Shown here piece after piece: positions 18,638 to 27,220 of a stretch of DNA of 64,000 nucleotides. Location of the stretch: the NCBI GenBank assembly GCA_016931575.1, contig JAFGEO010000006.1, forward strand, positions 1-64,000, read 5' to 3'. Below the pieces are notes generated by a model. It was not told the origin of the DNA and ran no database searches. It saw nothing but the letters and a program-made list of their open reading frames with translations. The DNA comes from Bacteroidales bacterium (GTDB taxonomy: Bacteria; Bacteroidota; Bacteroidia; Bacteroidales; UBA10428). A program made the translations under genes and the position numbers. Position 1 is the stretch's first letter. Each line of letters opens with the position of its first letter.

Positions 18638-19027
18638 ATGAAAAGTCTGATGATCGAAGCCATACCTGATTCACCTTACTATCCTGAGGTCAATTTTGAT
18701 GCATCTAATGGGGTATGTCTGATTCAGGGAGAATCGTATATGGAGGAAGCCTATAAGTTTTATATGCCCTTACTTGATTGGTTGAAGGAATTTGCGGTGG
18801 AGGAAAATAATAAAGTCACATTGAATGTTATGCTGACCTATTTCAATACAAACTCTTCCCGTTTACTGTTGGATATGTTTGATATCCTGAAAAAATCGGT
18901 TGATGCCGGGAATGTAGTTGAGATCAACTGGTACTATGAGGAAGATGATCCGGATATCATGGATGAGGTTGAAGATTTTGAGATCGAAACCGGTCTGGAA
19001 ATAAACATGATCCCATTTCAGGCATAA
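18638..19027 (+). CDS. siaC: SiaC family regulatory phosphoprotein
   Basis: The 129-residue protein fits the SiaC/DUF1987 family. It opens with I-E-A-I-P-D-S-P-Y-Y-P-E-V-N-F-D, and the phosphorylation motif L-T-Y-F-N-T-N-S-S-R is at residues 66-75, with Thr71 the likely phosphosite. In Pseudomonas, unphosphorylated SiaC binds and activates the diguanylate cyclase SiaD; phosphorylation by SiaB blocks this and SiaA reverses it. No siaD or any GGDEF gene is in this window, so the output partner must lie elsewhere or be of another kind. It is the last gene of the run and is followed at once by a strong terminator. Confidence 0.88.
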   Translation: MKSLMIEAIPDSPYYPEVNFDASNGVCLIQGESYMEEAYKFYMPLLDWLKEFAVEENNKVTLNVMLTYFNTNSSRLLLDMFDILKKSVDAGNVVEINWYYEEDDPDIMDEVEDFEIETGLEINMIPFQA

Positions 19028-19029
19028 AA

Positions 19030-19053
19030 AAAAAGGAGCTTAGGCTCCTTTTT
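19030..19053. terminator. Bidirectional terminator between siaC and sdhB
   Basis: AAAAAGGAGC (19030-19039) pairs perfectly with GCTCCTTTTT (19044-19053) around a TTAG loop. A/T tracts on both sides let it act for the plus-strand siaC unit and the minus-strand sdhCAB unit. Confidence 0.85.
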
Positions 19054-19073
19054 CAGTCACATTGTCCTATCTT

Positions 19074-19814
19074 TTATAAAATTTTAGCTGCATATAATTC
19101 CCGATTTAGCCTGGCAATATGAGATAAGGATATTTCTTTTGGACATTCAGCTTCACAGGCACCGGTATTTGTGCAATTGCCAAATCCCAGTTCATCCATT
19201 TCTGCAATCATTTTTTTAACCCTTTCTTTTGCCTCAACTTTTCCCTGGGGAAGCATGGCGTATTGTGATACTTTAGCAGAAACGAAAAGCATGGCGGATG
19301 CATTTTTACATGCTGCAACACAGGCACCGCAACCAATACATGATGCAGCATCCATAGCCACATCTGCATTCTTCTTTGGAATTGGAATGGCATTGCCGTC
19401 GGGGACCCCGCCTGTATTAACTGAAATGTAACCCCCAGCTTCAATTATTTTATCAAATGCAGTCCGGTCAACCACCAGATCACGGATAATAGGGAATGGT
19501 TTTGCCCGCCATGGTTCAATAGTGATCGTGTCCCCGTCTTTAAATTTTCTCATGTGTAACTGGCAGGTGGTAACCGCTGAATCCGGTCCATGGGGTCTGC
19601 CGTTAATATAGAGTCCACAGGCACCACAAATGCCCTCCCGGCAATCATGGTCAAAACAAACCGGCATTTCAAATTTATCGACGAGTTGCTGGTTAAGAAC
19701 GTCGAGCATTTCAAAGAAGGATGAATCCGGGGAAATTCCTCTCACCAAATAGGTTTCAAATCTGCCTTTTGCGGTCCTGTTCTCCTGTCTCCAAATCTTC
19801 AGTGTAAGATCCAT
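19074..19814 (-). CDS. sdhB: Succinate dehydrogenase/fumarate reductase iron-sulfur subunit
   Basis: This subunit passes electrons between the flavoprotein and the membrane cytochrome b. The 246 residues hold the [2Fe-2S] ligand set ([17 protein letters not shown] with the later TTCQLH, residues about 53-87) and two ferredoxin-type clusters ([11 protein letters not shown] near residue 145 and [14 protein letters not shown] near 215). The second ligand of the first cluster in C-x-x-x-x-C spacing is intact. It is the last gene of sdhCAB, 16 bp after sdhA. In Bacteroidota this type of enzyme (three subunits, one b-type cytochrome subunit) can work as succinate dehydrogenase or fumarate reductase; the direction is not readable from sequence. 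Confidence 0.96.
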   Translation of the reverse strand: MDLTLKIWRQENRTAKGRFETYLVRGISPDSSFFEMLDVLNQQLVDKFEMPVCFDHDCREGICGACGLYINGRPHGPDSAVTTCQLHMRKFKDGDTITIEPWRAKPFPIIRDLVVDRTAFDKIIEAGGYISVNTGGVPDGNAIPIPKKNADVAMDAASCIGCGACVAACKNASAMLFVSAKVSQYAMLPQGKVEAKERVKKMIAEMDELGFGNCTNTGACEAECPKEISLSHIARLNRELYAAKIL

Positions 19815-19830
19815 ATTTGAATGTATTGAA

Positions 19831-21771
19831 TTATTTCTTATAGTTTCTGGTCTGAACTTTTATGTTCTCATAAATAAGTGACTCTTTATGTAAAGCAGGG
19901 GCCTTATCCTCTCCCTGGTATTCCCATGCAGAAACATACATGAAATCCTTATCGTTACGCAGAGCTTCTCCCTCATCGGTTTTATATTCCTCGCGGAAAT
20001 GACCTCCGCAGGATTCTTCACGGTTGAGAGCGTCCCGTGCCATCAATTCACCGATCTCGATAAAATCCGCAACGCGTCCGGCTTTTTCAAGTTCAGGATT
20101 AAAACTGTTTTTCTCTCCCGGTATCCGGATACTCTTCCAGAATTCCTCCTTCATCTCCGTGAATATCTGCACAGATTTTTCCAGGTCGGTATTATTTCGG
20201 GACATTCCGACAGTATCCCAAAGTTGCAGGCCAAACCGTTTATGGAAACTGTCAACAGATTCCTTTCCTTTGATGCTCATCAATTTGTCGATTCGTGCGT
20301 TCACGGCAGCTTCAGCTTCCTTAAATTCAGGCAGGTCGGTACTCATCCTCGGGATCATAATTTCATCCGAGAGGTAATTCTGAATTGTATAAGGAAGAAC
20401 GAAGTAACCGTCGGCCAATCCCTGCATCAGGGCAGAAGCACCCAGGCGGTTCGCTCCGTGATCTGAGAAGTTGGCTTCCCCGATGGAAAATAGTCCGGGA
20501 ATTGTGGTCATCAACTCGTAATCCACCCAAATTCCTCCCATGGTATAATGGATGGCAGGATATATCATCATGGGGGTTTCGTAAGGATTGTCATCCACAA
20601 TTTTTTCATACATCTGGAATAAGTTGCCATAGCGCTGTTCCACAACATCTCTTCCCAGTCGGGTAATAGCTTCCGCAAAATCGAGGTACACTGCAAGTCC
20701 GGTACCAACCCCGAAACCAGCATCGCAGCGTTCTTTTGCTGCTCTTGATGCCACATCACGCGGGACGAGGTTTCCAAAGGCGGGGTAACGGCGTTCAAGA
20801 TAATAATCGCGGTTTTCTTCAGGGATATCAGTAGGTTTGAGTCTGCCTTCCCGGATGGCAACAGCATCTTCCATGTTGGCTGGTACCCAGATCCGGCCAT
20901 CATTTCGCAGACTTTCACTCATCAGGGTCAGTTTCGACTGGAAGTCTCCATGTACCGGGATACAGGTAGGATGGATCTGAACGAATGCCGGATTGGCGAA
21001 ACAGGCACCTTTCTTATAGATCTGCCAGATAGCGCTGCCATTGGATCCCATAGCATTGGTTGAAAGGAAGAAGGCATTTCCGTATCCCCCTGTGGCAATA
21101 ACCACAGCATGGGCAAAATGACGTTCGATCTCCCCGTTAACCAGGTTGCGGGTAATGATCCCTCTTGCCTTTCCGTCAACAACAACAACGTCAAGCATTT
21201 CATGTCGGGTATAGAGCTTTACCGAACCCTTATGAACCTGCCGCATCATGGCACTGTAGGCTCCAAGGAGCAGCTGTTGACCCGTTTGACCACGGGCATA
21301 AAAGGTTCGTGAAACCTGGGCGCCTCCAAAAGACCTGTTGTCGAGTAGTCCACCGTAATCACGGGCAAAAGGTACACCCTGGGCTACGCACTGGTCAATG
21401 ATGGTATTACTGACCTCTGCCAGCCGGTAAACGTTGGCTTCACGTGCGCGGTAATCACCTCCTTTAATGGTGTCATAAAACAGGCGGTATATGCTGTCTC
21501 CGTCATTCTGATAATTCTTGGCTGCGTTTATTCCTCCCTGCGCTGCAATACTATGTGCACGACGGGCACTATCCTGATAACAGAAGGTTTTCACATTGAA
21601 ACCGAGTTCTCCCAGACTGGCAGATGCAGAGGCTCCTGCAAGACCAGTTCCGACTACGATGACATCCAGCTTTCTCTTATTGGCAGGATTAACAAGGCGT
21701 TGGGTTGCTTTGTAATTCGTCCATTTATCGGCTAGCGGGCCCTGGGGTATTTTTGAATCAAGCTTTGTCAT
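19831..21771 (-). CDS. sdhA: Succinate dehydrogenase/fumarate reductase flavoprotein subunit
   Basis: The 646-residue catalytic subunit oxidises succinate or reduces fumarate with covalent FAD. It shows the FAD fold [20 protein letters not shown], the covalent-flavin region [16 protein letters not shown], the substrate-binding HPTCIP segment, [12 protein letters not shown] and [16 protein letters not shown]. The length suits the Bacteroidota/epsilon type (class with a single cytochrome subunit), longer than the E. coli enzyme. The gene lies between sdhC (19 bp upstream) and sdhB (16 bp downstream) in one transcription unit. Confidence 0.97.
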   Translation of the reverse strand: MTKLDSKIPQGPLADKWTNYKATQRLVNPANKRKLDVIVVGTGLAGASASASLGELGFNVKTFCYQDSARRAHSIAAQGGINAAKNYQNDGDSIYRLFYDTIKGGDYRAREANVYRLAEVSNTIIDQCVAQGVPFARDYGGLLDNRSFGGAQVSRTFYARGQTGQQLLLGAYSAMMRQVHKGSVKLYTRHEMLDVVVVDGKARGIITRNLVNGEIERHFAHAVVIATGGYGNAFFLSTNAMGSNGSAIWQIYKKGACFANPAFVQIHPTCIPVHGDFQSKLTLMSESLRNDGRIWVPANMEDAVAIREGRLKPTDIPEENRDYYLERRYPAFGNLVPRDVASRAAKERCDAGFGVGTGLAVYLDFAEAITRLGRDVVEQRYGNLFQMYEKIVDDNPYETPMMIYPAIHYTMGGIWVDYELMTTIPGLFSIGEANFSDHGANRLGASALMQGLADGYFVLPYTIQNYLSDEIMIPRMSTDLPEFKEAEAAVNARIDKLMSIKGKESVDSFHKRFGLQLWDTVGMSRNNTDLEKSVQIFTEMKEEFWKSIRIPGEKNSFNPELEKAGRVADFIEIGELMARDALNREESCGGHFREEYKTDEGEALRNDKDFMYVSAWEYQGEDKAPALHKESLIYENIKVQTRNYKK

Positions 21772-21790
21772 ATCTTAGGGTATTTCTTTA

Positions 21791-22459
21791 CTACTTTAAA
21801 AAATATATCAATACCGGGATTGCCATAAATCCCAGGGTCACTACGATAGAATATAAAACTCCCAGGAATTTTATGATCGGAGTATACACCGGATGATTAA
21901 GTCCAAGGGTTTGGAATGCCGATTGGAACCCATGGTGCAGGTGGAAACCAAGCCCAAAAAGAGCAATGACATAGATAATGACCACCCAGCCTATCTGAAA
22001 TCTCTCAATAACCAGGGTTGCCAGGTCGTGATACTCTTCCCCGTCAATAATAATGGTATCAGCGCCTCCTAAAAACTTGGACTTGATATAGAAGTCAAGC
22101 AGGTGTAATCCAAGGAAAATAAGGAGTATTATAGCCGTGTGAAACATGTACTTGGAGAAGAAGGACTTTTGGGAATGATTGGCTTTTCGATATCCCACAG
22201 GCCTGGCCAGCATGTTCTGGACAGAAAGGATGAGTCCGTAAATCATATGGAGGAAGAAGATGCCGAAAAGGACAATTTCGAAGACCTTAATCACCAGGTT
22301 GGTAGCCATGAAATGAGCGGCTATGTTGAAGGGTTCCGTAGAATCCATGAACAGGAGCAGGTTTATGCCCAAATGAACTACCAGGAAGGTGATAAGAAAT
22401 AATCCGGCAAGAGACATAATGAGTTTCTTGCCAACCGATGAACTGAATAGTGTACGCAT
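21791..22459 (-). CDS. sdhC: Succinate dehydrogenase/fumarate reductase cytochrome b subunit
   Basis: The 222-residue protein anchors the complex and binds haem b and quinone. It has five hydrophobic segments (for example LIMSLAGLFLITFLVVHLGINLLL near residue 13, FEIVLFGIFFLHMIYGLIL near 58, and IILLIFLGLHLLDFYI near 112). His residues inside helices (VVHLG, LHMIYG, LGLHLL, FHLHHG) are the candidate haem ligands. This matches the b558 family that carries two haems per subunit in related enzymes. It is the first gene of sdhCAB and has a promoter with an ideal consensus 43-73 bp upstream. Confidence 0.94.
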   Translation of the reverse strand: MRTLFSSSVGKKLIMSLAGLFLITFLVVHLGINLLLFMDSTEPFNIAAHFMATNLVIKVFEIVLFGIFFLHMIYGLILSVQNMLARPVGYRKANHSQKSFFSKYMFHTAIILLIFLGLHLLDFYIKSKFLGGADTIIIDGEEYHDLATLVIERFQIGWVVIIYVIALFGLGFHLHHGFQSAFQTLGLNHPVYTPIIKFLGVLYSIVVTLGFMAIPVLIYFLK

Positions 22460-22501
22460 TATTGAAGGTTATTATCGTTTCCCGAAAAAAATTAAAGGGC
22501 A

Positions 22502-22532
22502 CAAAGATACCTTGAAATGGCACTCTGTGCAA
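22502..22532 (-). promoter_or_regulatory. Promoter of sdhCAB
   Basis: Read on the minus strand, TTG (22530-22532), a 20-bp spacer and TATCTTTG (22502-22509) match the Bacteroidota -33/-7 consensus TTG-N17-23-TAnnTTTG without error. Transcription would start near 22495, giving a leader of about 36 nt before sdhC. Confidence 0.75.
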
Positions 22533-22690
22533 TACCTGAGACTTAATTAAATTTAATACATTTCAGTTTTAAATAGTTAGATTTTGGCCATTTATTTCAC
22601 TTAATCATTTTATATTAGTTTCTAAGTGAACGTGTTAGGTTTGTTTTATACCTCCGGACACTTTCATTTCCTTAATAAATAGAAGTACCT

Positions 22691-23008
22691 ATGCGATTTT
22701 CGGCGATGGATCCTGCTTATTTTTCGGAGAACAAGGAAAGACTAATGGGAAAGATGAAACCGGACTTGGCAACTATTCTTTCTTCCCATATTCTTGGTCT
22801 GGATGTTCATGATCTCGGGACAAAGGATATTGTTCTGGAACCAGGAATGATAAGTACCTGCGAGCCGGGAAAATATATTGCGGAAGAGCAGGTGAGTATT
22901 CGTATTGAGAATGATATTCTGATAACGGAAACAGAGAATCTGGATTTGATGGAAGAGATCTCTGTTGAGCCTTATGAGATTGAACACCAAATGAACCGCT
23001 TCCGGTAG
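22691..23008 (+). pseudogene. Internally deleted aminopeptidase P (M24) remnant, frame intact
   Basis: The 105-residue frame joins the two ends of a Bacteroidota aminopeptidase P. Residues 1-28 (MRFSAMDPAYFSENKERL, then M-G-K-M-K-P) match the usual N-terminus of that enzyme. From residue about 31 it continues with the extreme C-terminus: S-H-I-L-G-L-D-V-H-D, T-C-E-P-G-K-Y-I, I-R-I-E-N-D-I-L-I-T and E-E-I-S-V-E-P-Y-E-I-E. About 350 central residues, including both Asp metal ligands, are missing; one His and two Glu ligands remain. The peptide cannot be an active peptidase. The frame is still open and is followed after 4 bp by an alpha/beta hydrolase, so it may survive as a leader for translation of that gene. 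An exact -7 box (TAGGTTTG, 22636-22643) lies upstream. Confidence 0.75.
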
Positions 23009-23012
23009 CAAT

Positions 23013-23816
23013 ATGAAAGCGATAACTTTCAAAAAGGGGAAAATACACTATCATATTTCCGGATCCGGCCCGGTCCTGATGTTTTTGCATGGCTACCTAC
23101 TGACTTCTGAAATATGGAAGGAATTTCTGGATTACTTCAGCAAAGCGTACAGGGTCATATGTCCTGATCTGCCAGGACATGGTAGGAGCTCCTTTTCTGA
23201 TCCTCTGTCCATGGAGCTTATGGCCGAATCTGTCTATGCCCTAATGCGTGAAGAGAAAATCGATCATGTCGGGATGATAGGACATTCGATGGGAGGGTAT
23301 GTCGCTCTTGCTTTTCTAAAAAAATATCCATCCTGCCTTTCAGGATTGGTTTTGTTAAATAGCCATCCCTTTAGCGATACACCCGGGAAACGCATGAACC
23401 GTGAAAAGATCCTTTCCCTGGTCCGGAATGGAAAAAAGACACTGTTCATCAGGGAGATCATGAAATCCTTGTTCCTTTCTGAAATAAGGGATATACACCG
23501 TTTTCAGGAAGAGGTTACCGAGACTGCTTTATCGATGGATCCGAGTACCCTGATCGCGATAACAACTGCCATGCGTGACCGCGATGACTTAAGTCTGGAG
23601 CTTTGTACAACACAAGTGCCCTACCTCTGGATACTTGGTTCGCTGGATAAGCAAAACCCTTCCGGGGAGCTGAGCAAACTGTCGGGGAAAGCGGACCTGC
23701 CTCAGCCGGAACGGATGGTAACAGGGCATATGAGTTTTCTGGAGGATCCTAAGGGTCTTGCTGCCAGGGTCAAACTGTTTTTAGAAAGCAATACCCACTC
23801 GCATTCCGCAAGTTAG
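23013..23816 (+). CDS. Alpha/beta hydrolase
   Basis: The 267-residue cytoplasmic protein has a full alpha/beta-hydrolase catalytic set. The oxyanion strand is FLHGYLLTSEIW, the nucleophile elbow is G-H-S-M-G-G-Y (Ser near residue 91), the acid is probably in LGSLDKQNP, and the base is His in TGHMSFLED near the end. P-D-L-P-G-H-G-R-S-S is the usual second motif. It looks like an esterase of the RsbQ/MhpC-like group; the substrate is unknown. It begins 4 bp after the peptidase remnant and its last 36 bases overlap the convergent gene at 23781. Confidence 0.85.
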   Translation: MKAITFKKGKIHYHISGSGPVLMFLHGYLLTSEIWKEFLDYFSKAYRVICPDLPGHGRSSFSDPLSMELMAESVYALMREEKIDHVGMIGHSMGGYVALAFLKKYPSCLSGLVLLNSHPFSDTPGKRMNREKILSLVRNGKKTLFIREIMKSLFLSEIRDIHRFQEEVTETALSMDPSTLIAITTAMRDRDDLSLELCTTQVPYLWILGSLDKQNPSGELSKLSGKADLPQPERMVTGHMSFLEDPKGLAARVKLFLESNTHSHSAS

Positions 23817-24356
23817 AATCGCACCGCTAGCATTGTAATCCCACGATGTCCGGTTGAACTCTTCAAGGTCTGATATGCTGTAACGAATACCTGCACCACC
23901 ATAAATATCAACGAAAAAATAGTCCGTGGCGAAAAGCTGAAGTCCAATTAACAGATCGCCACCTACTTTATGAATATCATCAAAATGTGTAATGCTGTTT
24001 TTAGTGTGCTCAATATTAAAATAGGTATAGCTAAGTCCGTAGCTAAGATAGAAATCATAGATTTCCGGGTCACGGGAAAGGAATTTTTTATGGTAGACAG
24101 ATAGTCCGCCTCCGATCAGTCGATCAATATCTTGATTCATCAGAGCACGTGATCCGCTGTTTTCAGTGAGGTAAAACTGCGGGCAGATTTGAATAAATTT
24201 CTTGGGTTTGATCTCCTTGTCAATGTCAATCCGGATTCCATGGATGAAGGTATACTGCGGTACATAGGATAAATAGGTTTTGAAAGGGCTGGTATCCTGG
24301 GAGAATGCCTGAGAACCTAAAAAACAGAATACGAGAAGGAGAAGATACTTTTTCAT
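23781..24356 (-). CDS. Small outer-membrane beta-barrel-like protein
   Basis: This 191-residue exported protein has a clear signal peptide (MKKYLLLLVFCFLGSQAFSQ). The mature part alternates hydrophobic and polar residues with frequent Tyr, Phe and Gly (GGGLSVYHKKF, YDFYLSYGLSYTYFN, FFVDIYGGAGIRYSIS), suggesting an eight-stranded barrel, and it ends in C-G-M-R-V-G-I-A-F with a terminal Phe typical of outer-membrane proteins. It resembles DUF3575-like proteins in size and style. Its function is not recognised. The 3' end overlaps the convergent hydrolase by 36 bp. Confidence 0.75.
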   Translation of the reverse strand: MKKYLLLLVFCFLGSQAFSQDTSPFKTYLSYVPQYTFIHGIRIDIDKEIKPKKFIQICPQFYLTENSGSRALMNQDIDRLIGGGLSVYHKKFLSRDPEIYDFYLSYGLSYTYFNIEHTKNSITHFDDIHKVGGDLLIGLQLFATDYFFVDIYGGAGIRYSISDLEEFNRTSWDYNASGAILTCGMRVGIAF

Positions 24357-24458
24357 AGTGTGCAGGATTTGAAATTTAACTGTCAGTTGCTAACTCTATG
24401 ATGGGATATATTTCAAATAGGTTGCGCAGAAAGGATTAACATGCAGAAATACAAGGCA

Positions 24459-25040
24459 TTATACAGGAGCATTTTTAATTGCAGCTTCTGACCAAGGAGG
24501 GGCATTCAGAATGGCGGGAATAACCTGTTCAGGAAGGTTAACAACTGAATAGGCATTAAGGTGTTCAGGTCGTAAAAAATGGTTTTGAACCATGGTTTCA
24601 AAAAACTCAATGAGGGGATTATAAAAACCATTGGTGTTCAGAATGATGATGGGTTTAAGAAATTTCCCGAGTCGTTTCAGGGCCAGGACCTCCATAAGTT
24701 CTTCAAGGGTACCCGTACCTCCGGGCAAGGCAATAATCGCATCTGTGTCTTCCATAAGCCCTTGCTTTCGCTCATGCATGTCATGGACTATTTTCATATC
24801 CTTCACATCCGGATGTGCCCATTCAACTTTAACCATGAACTCGGGGATAATGCCTTTGATCCGTCCAGAGCCTTTAATAAAAACATCGGCGATCCGACCC
24901 ATTAAACCTAAGGCACCTCCACCATAACGCACTCCGATGTTGTGTGCCAGCAGTTCCTCCGCCAGTTCCTCCGCCGCCTTAAGATAAGGAGGCGGTGTTT
25001 TTTTGCTTGATGCACAATAGATAGTAACAGTCCGGATCAT
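24459..25040 (-). CDS. LOG family (TIGR00730-type) Rossmann-fold protein
   Basis: The 193-residue protein has the two LOG signatures: G-G-G-A-L-G-L-M-G near residue 41 and P-G-G-T-G-T-L-E-E-L near residue 106, preceded by M-H-E-R-K-Q. Characterised members release adenine-type bases from nucleoside monophosphates (cytokinin riboside 5'-monophosphate phosphoribohydrolase, or the related PpnN nucleosidase). All catalytic residues that I can recognise are present, so nucleotide monophosphate nucleosidase activity is likely. The physiological role in this organism is not known. It is a single gene between two minus-strand neighbours, with a terminator just upstream. Confidence 0.88.
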   Translation of the reverse strand: MIRTVTIYCASSKKTPPPYLKAAEELAEELLAHNIGVRYGGGALGLMGRIADVFIKGSGRIKGIIPEFMVKVEWAHPDVKDMKIVHDMHERKQGLMEDTDAIIALPGGTGTLEELMEVLALKRLGKFLKPIIILNTNGFYNPLIEFFETMVQNHFLRPEHLNAYSVVNLPEQVIPAILNAPPWSEAAIKNAPV

Positions 25041-25067
25041 AGGCAGAAGTTAATCCGTAAAAATAAT

Positions 25068-25102
25068 AAACCCCGTCAGGGATTCAACCTCTGACAGGGT
25101 TT
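25068..25102 (-). terminator. Rho-independent terminator after the ECF-linked operon
   Basis: On the minus strand AAACCCTGTCAG (25091-25102) pairs with CTGACGGGGTTT (25068-25079), with one G-T wobble, and is followed by TATTATTTTT. It lies 20 bp after the stop of the 25123 gene and separates that operon from the LOG gene. Confidence 0.8.
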
Positions 25103-25122
25103 TTTTGATGGCTATTCAAAGC

Positions 25123-26148
25123 TTAAAATGATACCACCAGACCAGCTGAAACCGGATTCAGTTGTTCGGGACCATGTCCCTTCATAAACAAAGGGGTCAG
25201 GTAGTAATTGGCATACACTTTCAATGCCTGGTAACCCAGTCGGGCTGTCAGCCCAAAACGGATGGGTGAAAGATAAAAGTCCTGTTTAAGTTTTTTCCTC
25301 TGGATTACTTCCTCATCATAGTAAACCATCTTTGCGGTTGAACCCAGCTTAATACCAGTTATGAGGCCAACTCCGACATAAGCCCGCTTGCTTCGTTTAC
25401 TCCCCAGGAACTGTCCTTCAAGAATCAGCGGAACTGTCAGATAAACAGTCTCCAGTTTATTCTTCTTGATATTCTCCATGGTGATACCGGGGCTAAACGT
25501 ATAGGAAACTATATCGTTGTTTGATTCCCGTATAGAGGTGGTGTCTTTGAAATGGTAGTTGTTCCACTCGAGTCCAAGTCCGGTTACCAAACCTACGCGA
25601 TCCGTTCCGAATCCAAGACTGTACTGGAGGATATTCCAGTTAAAGTTCCATGATTTTCCGGTATTGATATCCAGGAACTCGCTGGCGGCAGAGCGGCTCA
25701 GGGAATAGTCCGCATCCATGTAGTTGTTAAGTCCAAACTCAAATCCGGTCCAGTGGCCTTTAAATTTTTTGCCGGTATCAAAATTGAAATCCGAGTTATA
25801 ATCATCTCCGTCATCCTCACTCTCATCAGGTGTTTCAAAAGTGAAATCGTCTTCACCGGTAACTTTATCCTTGATTTTCACATCGGTCTGGCCATTTTTT
25901 TCAACGATCTGGATATTCTTATTCCCAAAGCTGATAAAAGTGGTATCTCCTTTTTTGATTACCTGTTTCTCCTGATCTGATAGTGGAAGCTCATCAAGTA
26001 CCAGTGTATCTGGCTCTACCTGTTCTTCTGCGATTATCTGATCCAGGGAATCGGCTGTCGCAAAAGCATGGTTTGCTGCGAATGTTGAGTTTATCATTCC
26101 TGGTAGAAGGATCAAGAAACTGATAAACATTAACTTAATTGTTTTCAT
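25123..26148 (-). CDS. Outer-membrane beta-barrel protein linked to an ECF sigma/anti-sigma pair
   Basis: From the ATG at 26148 (MKTIKLMFISFLILLPGMIN) the protein has 341 residues. An in-frame extension upstream would run into the anti-sigma gene and hide the signal peptide, so it is rejected. After the signal come about 120 polar, Asp/Glu-rich residues (TPDESEDDGDDYNSDFNFD). A barrel-like C-terminal half follows (FEFGLNNYMDADYSL, GLVTGLGLEWNNYHF, YVGVGLITGIKLG, FGLTARLGYQALKVYANYYL) and ends in S-A-G-L-V-V-S-F. It resembles PorT-like outer-membrane proteins in general pattern only. It is the third gene of a sigma/anti-sigma/effector unit, 4 bp after the anti-sigma gene, and so is likely a target or sensor of that system. 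Confidence 0.75.
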   Translation of the reverse strand: MKTIKLMFISFLILLPGMINSTFAANHAFATADSLDQIIAEEQVEPDTLVLDELPLSDQEKQVIKKGDTTFISFGNKNIQIVEKNGQTDVKIKDKVTGEDDFTFETPDESEDDGDDYNSDFNFDTGKKFKGHWTGFEFGLNNYMDADYSLSRSAASEFLDINTGKSWNFNWNILQYSLGFGTDRVGLVTGLGLEWNNYHFKDTTSIRESNNDIVSYTFSPGITMENIKKNKLETVYLTVPLILEGQFLGSKRSKRAYVGVGLITGIKLGSTAKMVYYDEEVIQRKKLKQDFYLSPIRFGLTARLGYQALKVYANYYLTPLFMKGHGPEQLNPVSAGLVVSF

Positions 26149-26152
26149 GATT

Positions 26153-27208
26153 TTAGTTTTTATTGATATGATTATTGAATTTTCTTTCCATTTCGAAATT
26201 CTCGCCTGAAAGGCTGATTCCCTTAATTCTACCTTCCCTGTCCTGTTCTGCATTTAATGCCAGGTCACTTTCGGTGAGGCTGTTGTATCCTTTTAATCCG
26301 ACCCTGAGGGCACCGACCAGGATGGTTTCACGGTTAATTACGCGGGAATGCCCTTCAGTCGGAGGAGGATCCGCATGGGCATGTTGGTAATTTGAAATCA
26401 CCTGACTATTCGTGCTATTTTGTACCTGGGGCATGTCAGGTTCATTTTCTTTCATTGAATAATGCACGGTCGTGACCAGGGGTTCAATTCTTGCAAGCAC
26501 AATAGTCCCCGGTGGGTCTTGTTCGGTAGTATCAAGCACGGCAAGTAGTTTCCTGGTCTGAACGGGACTTGATTTTGCCTTAGTTTCGTTTCTATTTAGT
26601 GCTTCCTGTAATTGGATGGAATTATGCTGGCTTTGTGGCAGATTTTCAATCTGGGTGTTTGCAATATTCACCCGTTTCACTGCAGGCGGAAAATCTGATT
26701 TTTCCCGGACAGAGGCAAAGTAGAGGCCAAATCCAATGAGGATAGCAGCTGCACTCGCACCAGCCAGGTAAAAGTATCTTCGCATGGGGACTATCAGGTG
26801 TTTTTTCAACTGGTCTTTAAGGGGGAACTGTATCTTAAGGTCGGCCTGAAGGCGAATTGATTTATGCAATTGAAACAATGCCTTGGCTTCAGGATTCTGT
26901 TGCAAATAAGTATCCACCCGGCCTTTTTCTTCCTCATTCAGGTCACCTTCATGATAAGCAATACAAAACTCTTCAAAATTGGTTTCGTTGATTTTGGGCA
27001 GGTCTGAAAAGGAGCGGTATAAATTGTCCAGCTCAAGCGAAGAGATATGATCAGATTCAATTATAGCCTCCTTCGTGTTTTCATATTCCTCTGCGATATC
27101 GGGATTTGCTGCCAGAAATCGTTCGACAATCCGGCGGTCATCCAGACTTAAATTTCCATCGATGTAATCGATCAGGAATATTTCATAATTATTTCTGTCT
27201 AGTTTCAT
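26153..27208 (-). CDS. Membrane-bound anti-sigma factor with two tandem helical domains
   Basis: The 351-residue protein follows the ECF sigma gene by 12 bp. Its cytoplasmic N-terminal part contains two related helical units: residues about 6-45 (YEIFLIDYIDGNLSLDDRR) and about 75-118 (FEEFCIAYHEGDLNEEEKG). Each has the pattern F/Y-x-x-Y-x-x-G-x-L, acidic turn, then a helix ending N-P-[DE]. This is the layout of anti-sigma domains, but the His-x3-Cys-x2-Cys zinc motif is absent. A single membrane helix lies at about 145-166 (FYLAGASAAAILIGFGLYFA), and the rest (about 180 residues) is periplasmic and of unknown fold. It presumably sequesters the sigma factor until an envelope signal arrives. 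Confidence 0.75.
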   Translation of the reverse strand: MKLDRNNYEIFLIDYIDGNLSLDDRRIVERFLAANPDIAEEYENTKEAIIESDHISSLELDNLYRSFSDLPKINETNFEEFCIAYHEGDLNEEEKGRVDTYLQQNPEAKALFQLHKSIRLQADLKIQFPLKDQLKKHLIVPMRRYFYLAGASAAAILIGFGLYFASVREKSDFPPAVKRVNIANTQIENLPQSQHNSIQLQEALNRNETKAKSSPVQTRKLLAVLDTTEQDPPGTIVLARIEPLVTTVHYSMKENEPDMPQVQNSTNSQVISNYQHAHADPPPTEGHSRVINRETILVGALRVGLKGYNSLTESDLALNAEQDREGRIKGISLSGENFEMERKFNNHINKN

Positions 27209-27220
27209 TTTTTCCGGTTT

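Noticed and set aside
19999-20466. 155-codon open frame antisense to sdhA
   Set aside because: Shadow of the sdhA coding strand.
26149-26253. Extended start of the 25123 beta-barrel gene
   Set aside because: The extension runs into the anti-sigma gene and would bury the signal peptide; ATG 26148 fits better.
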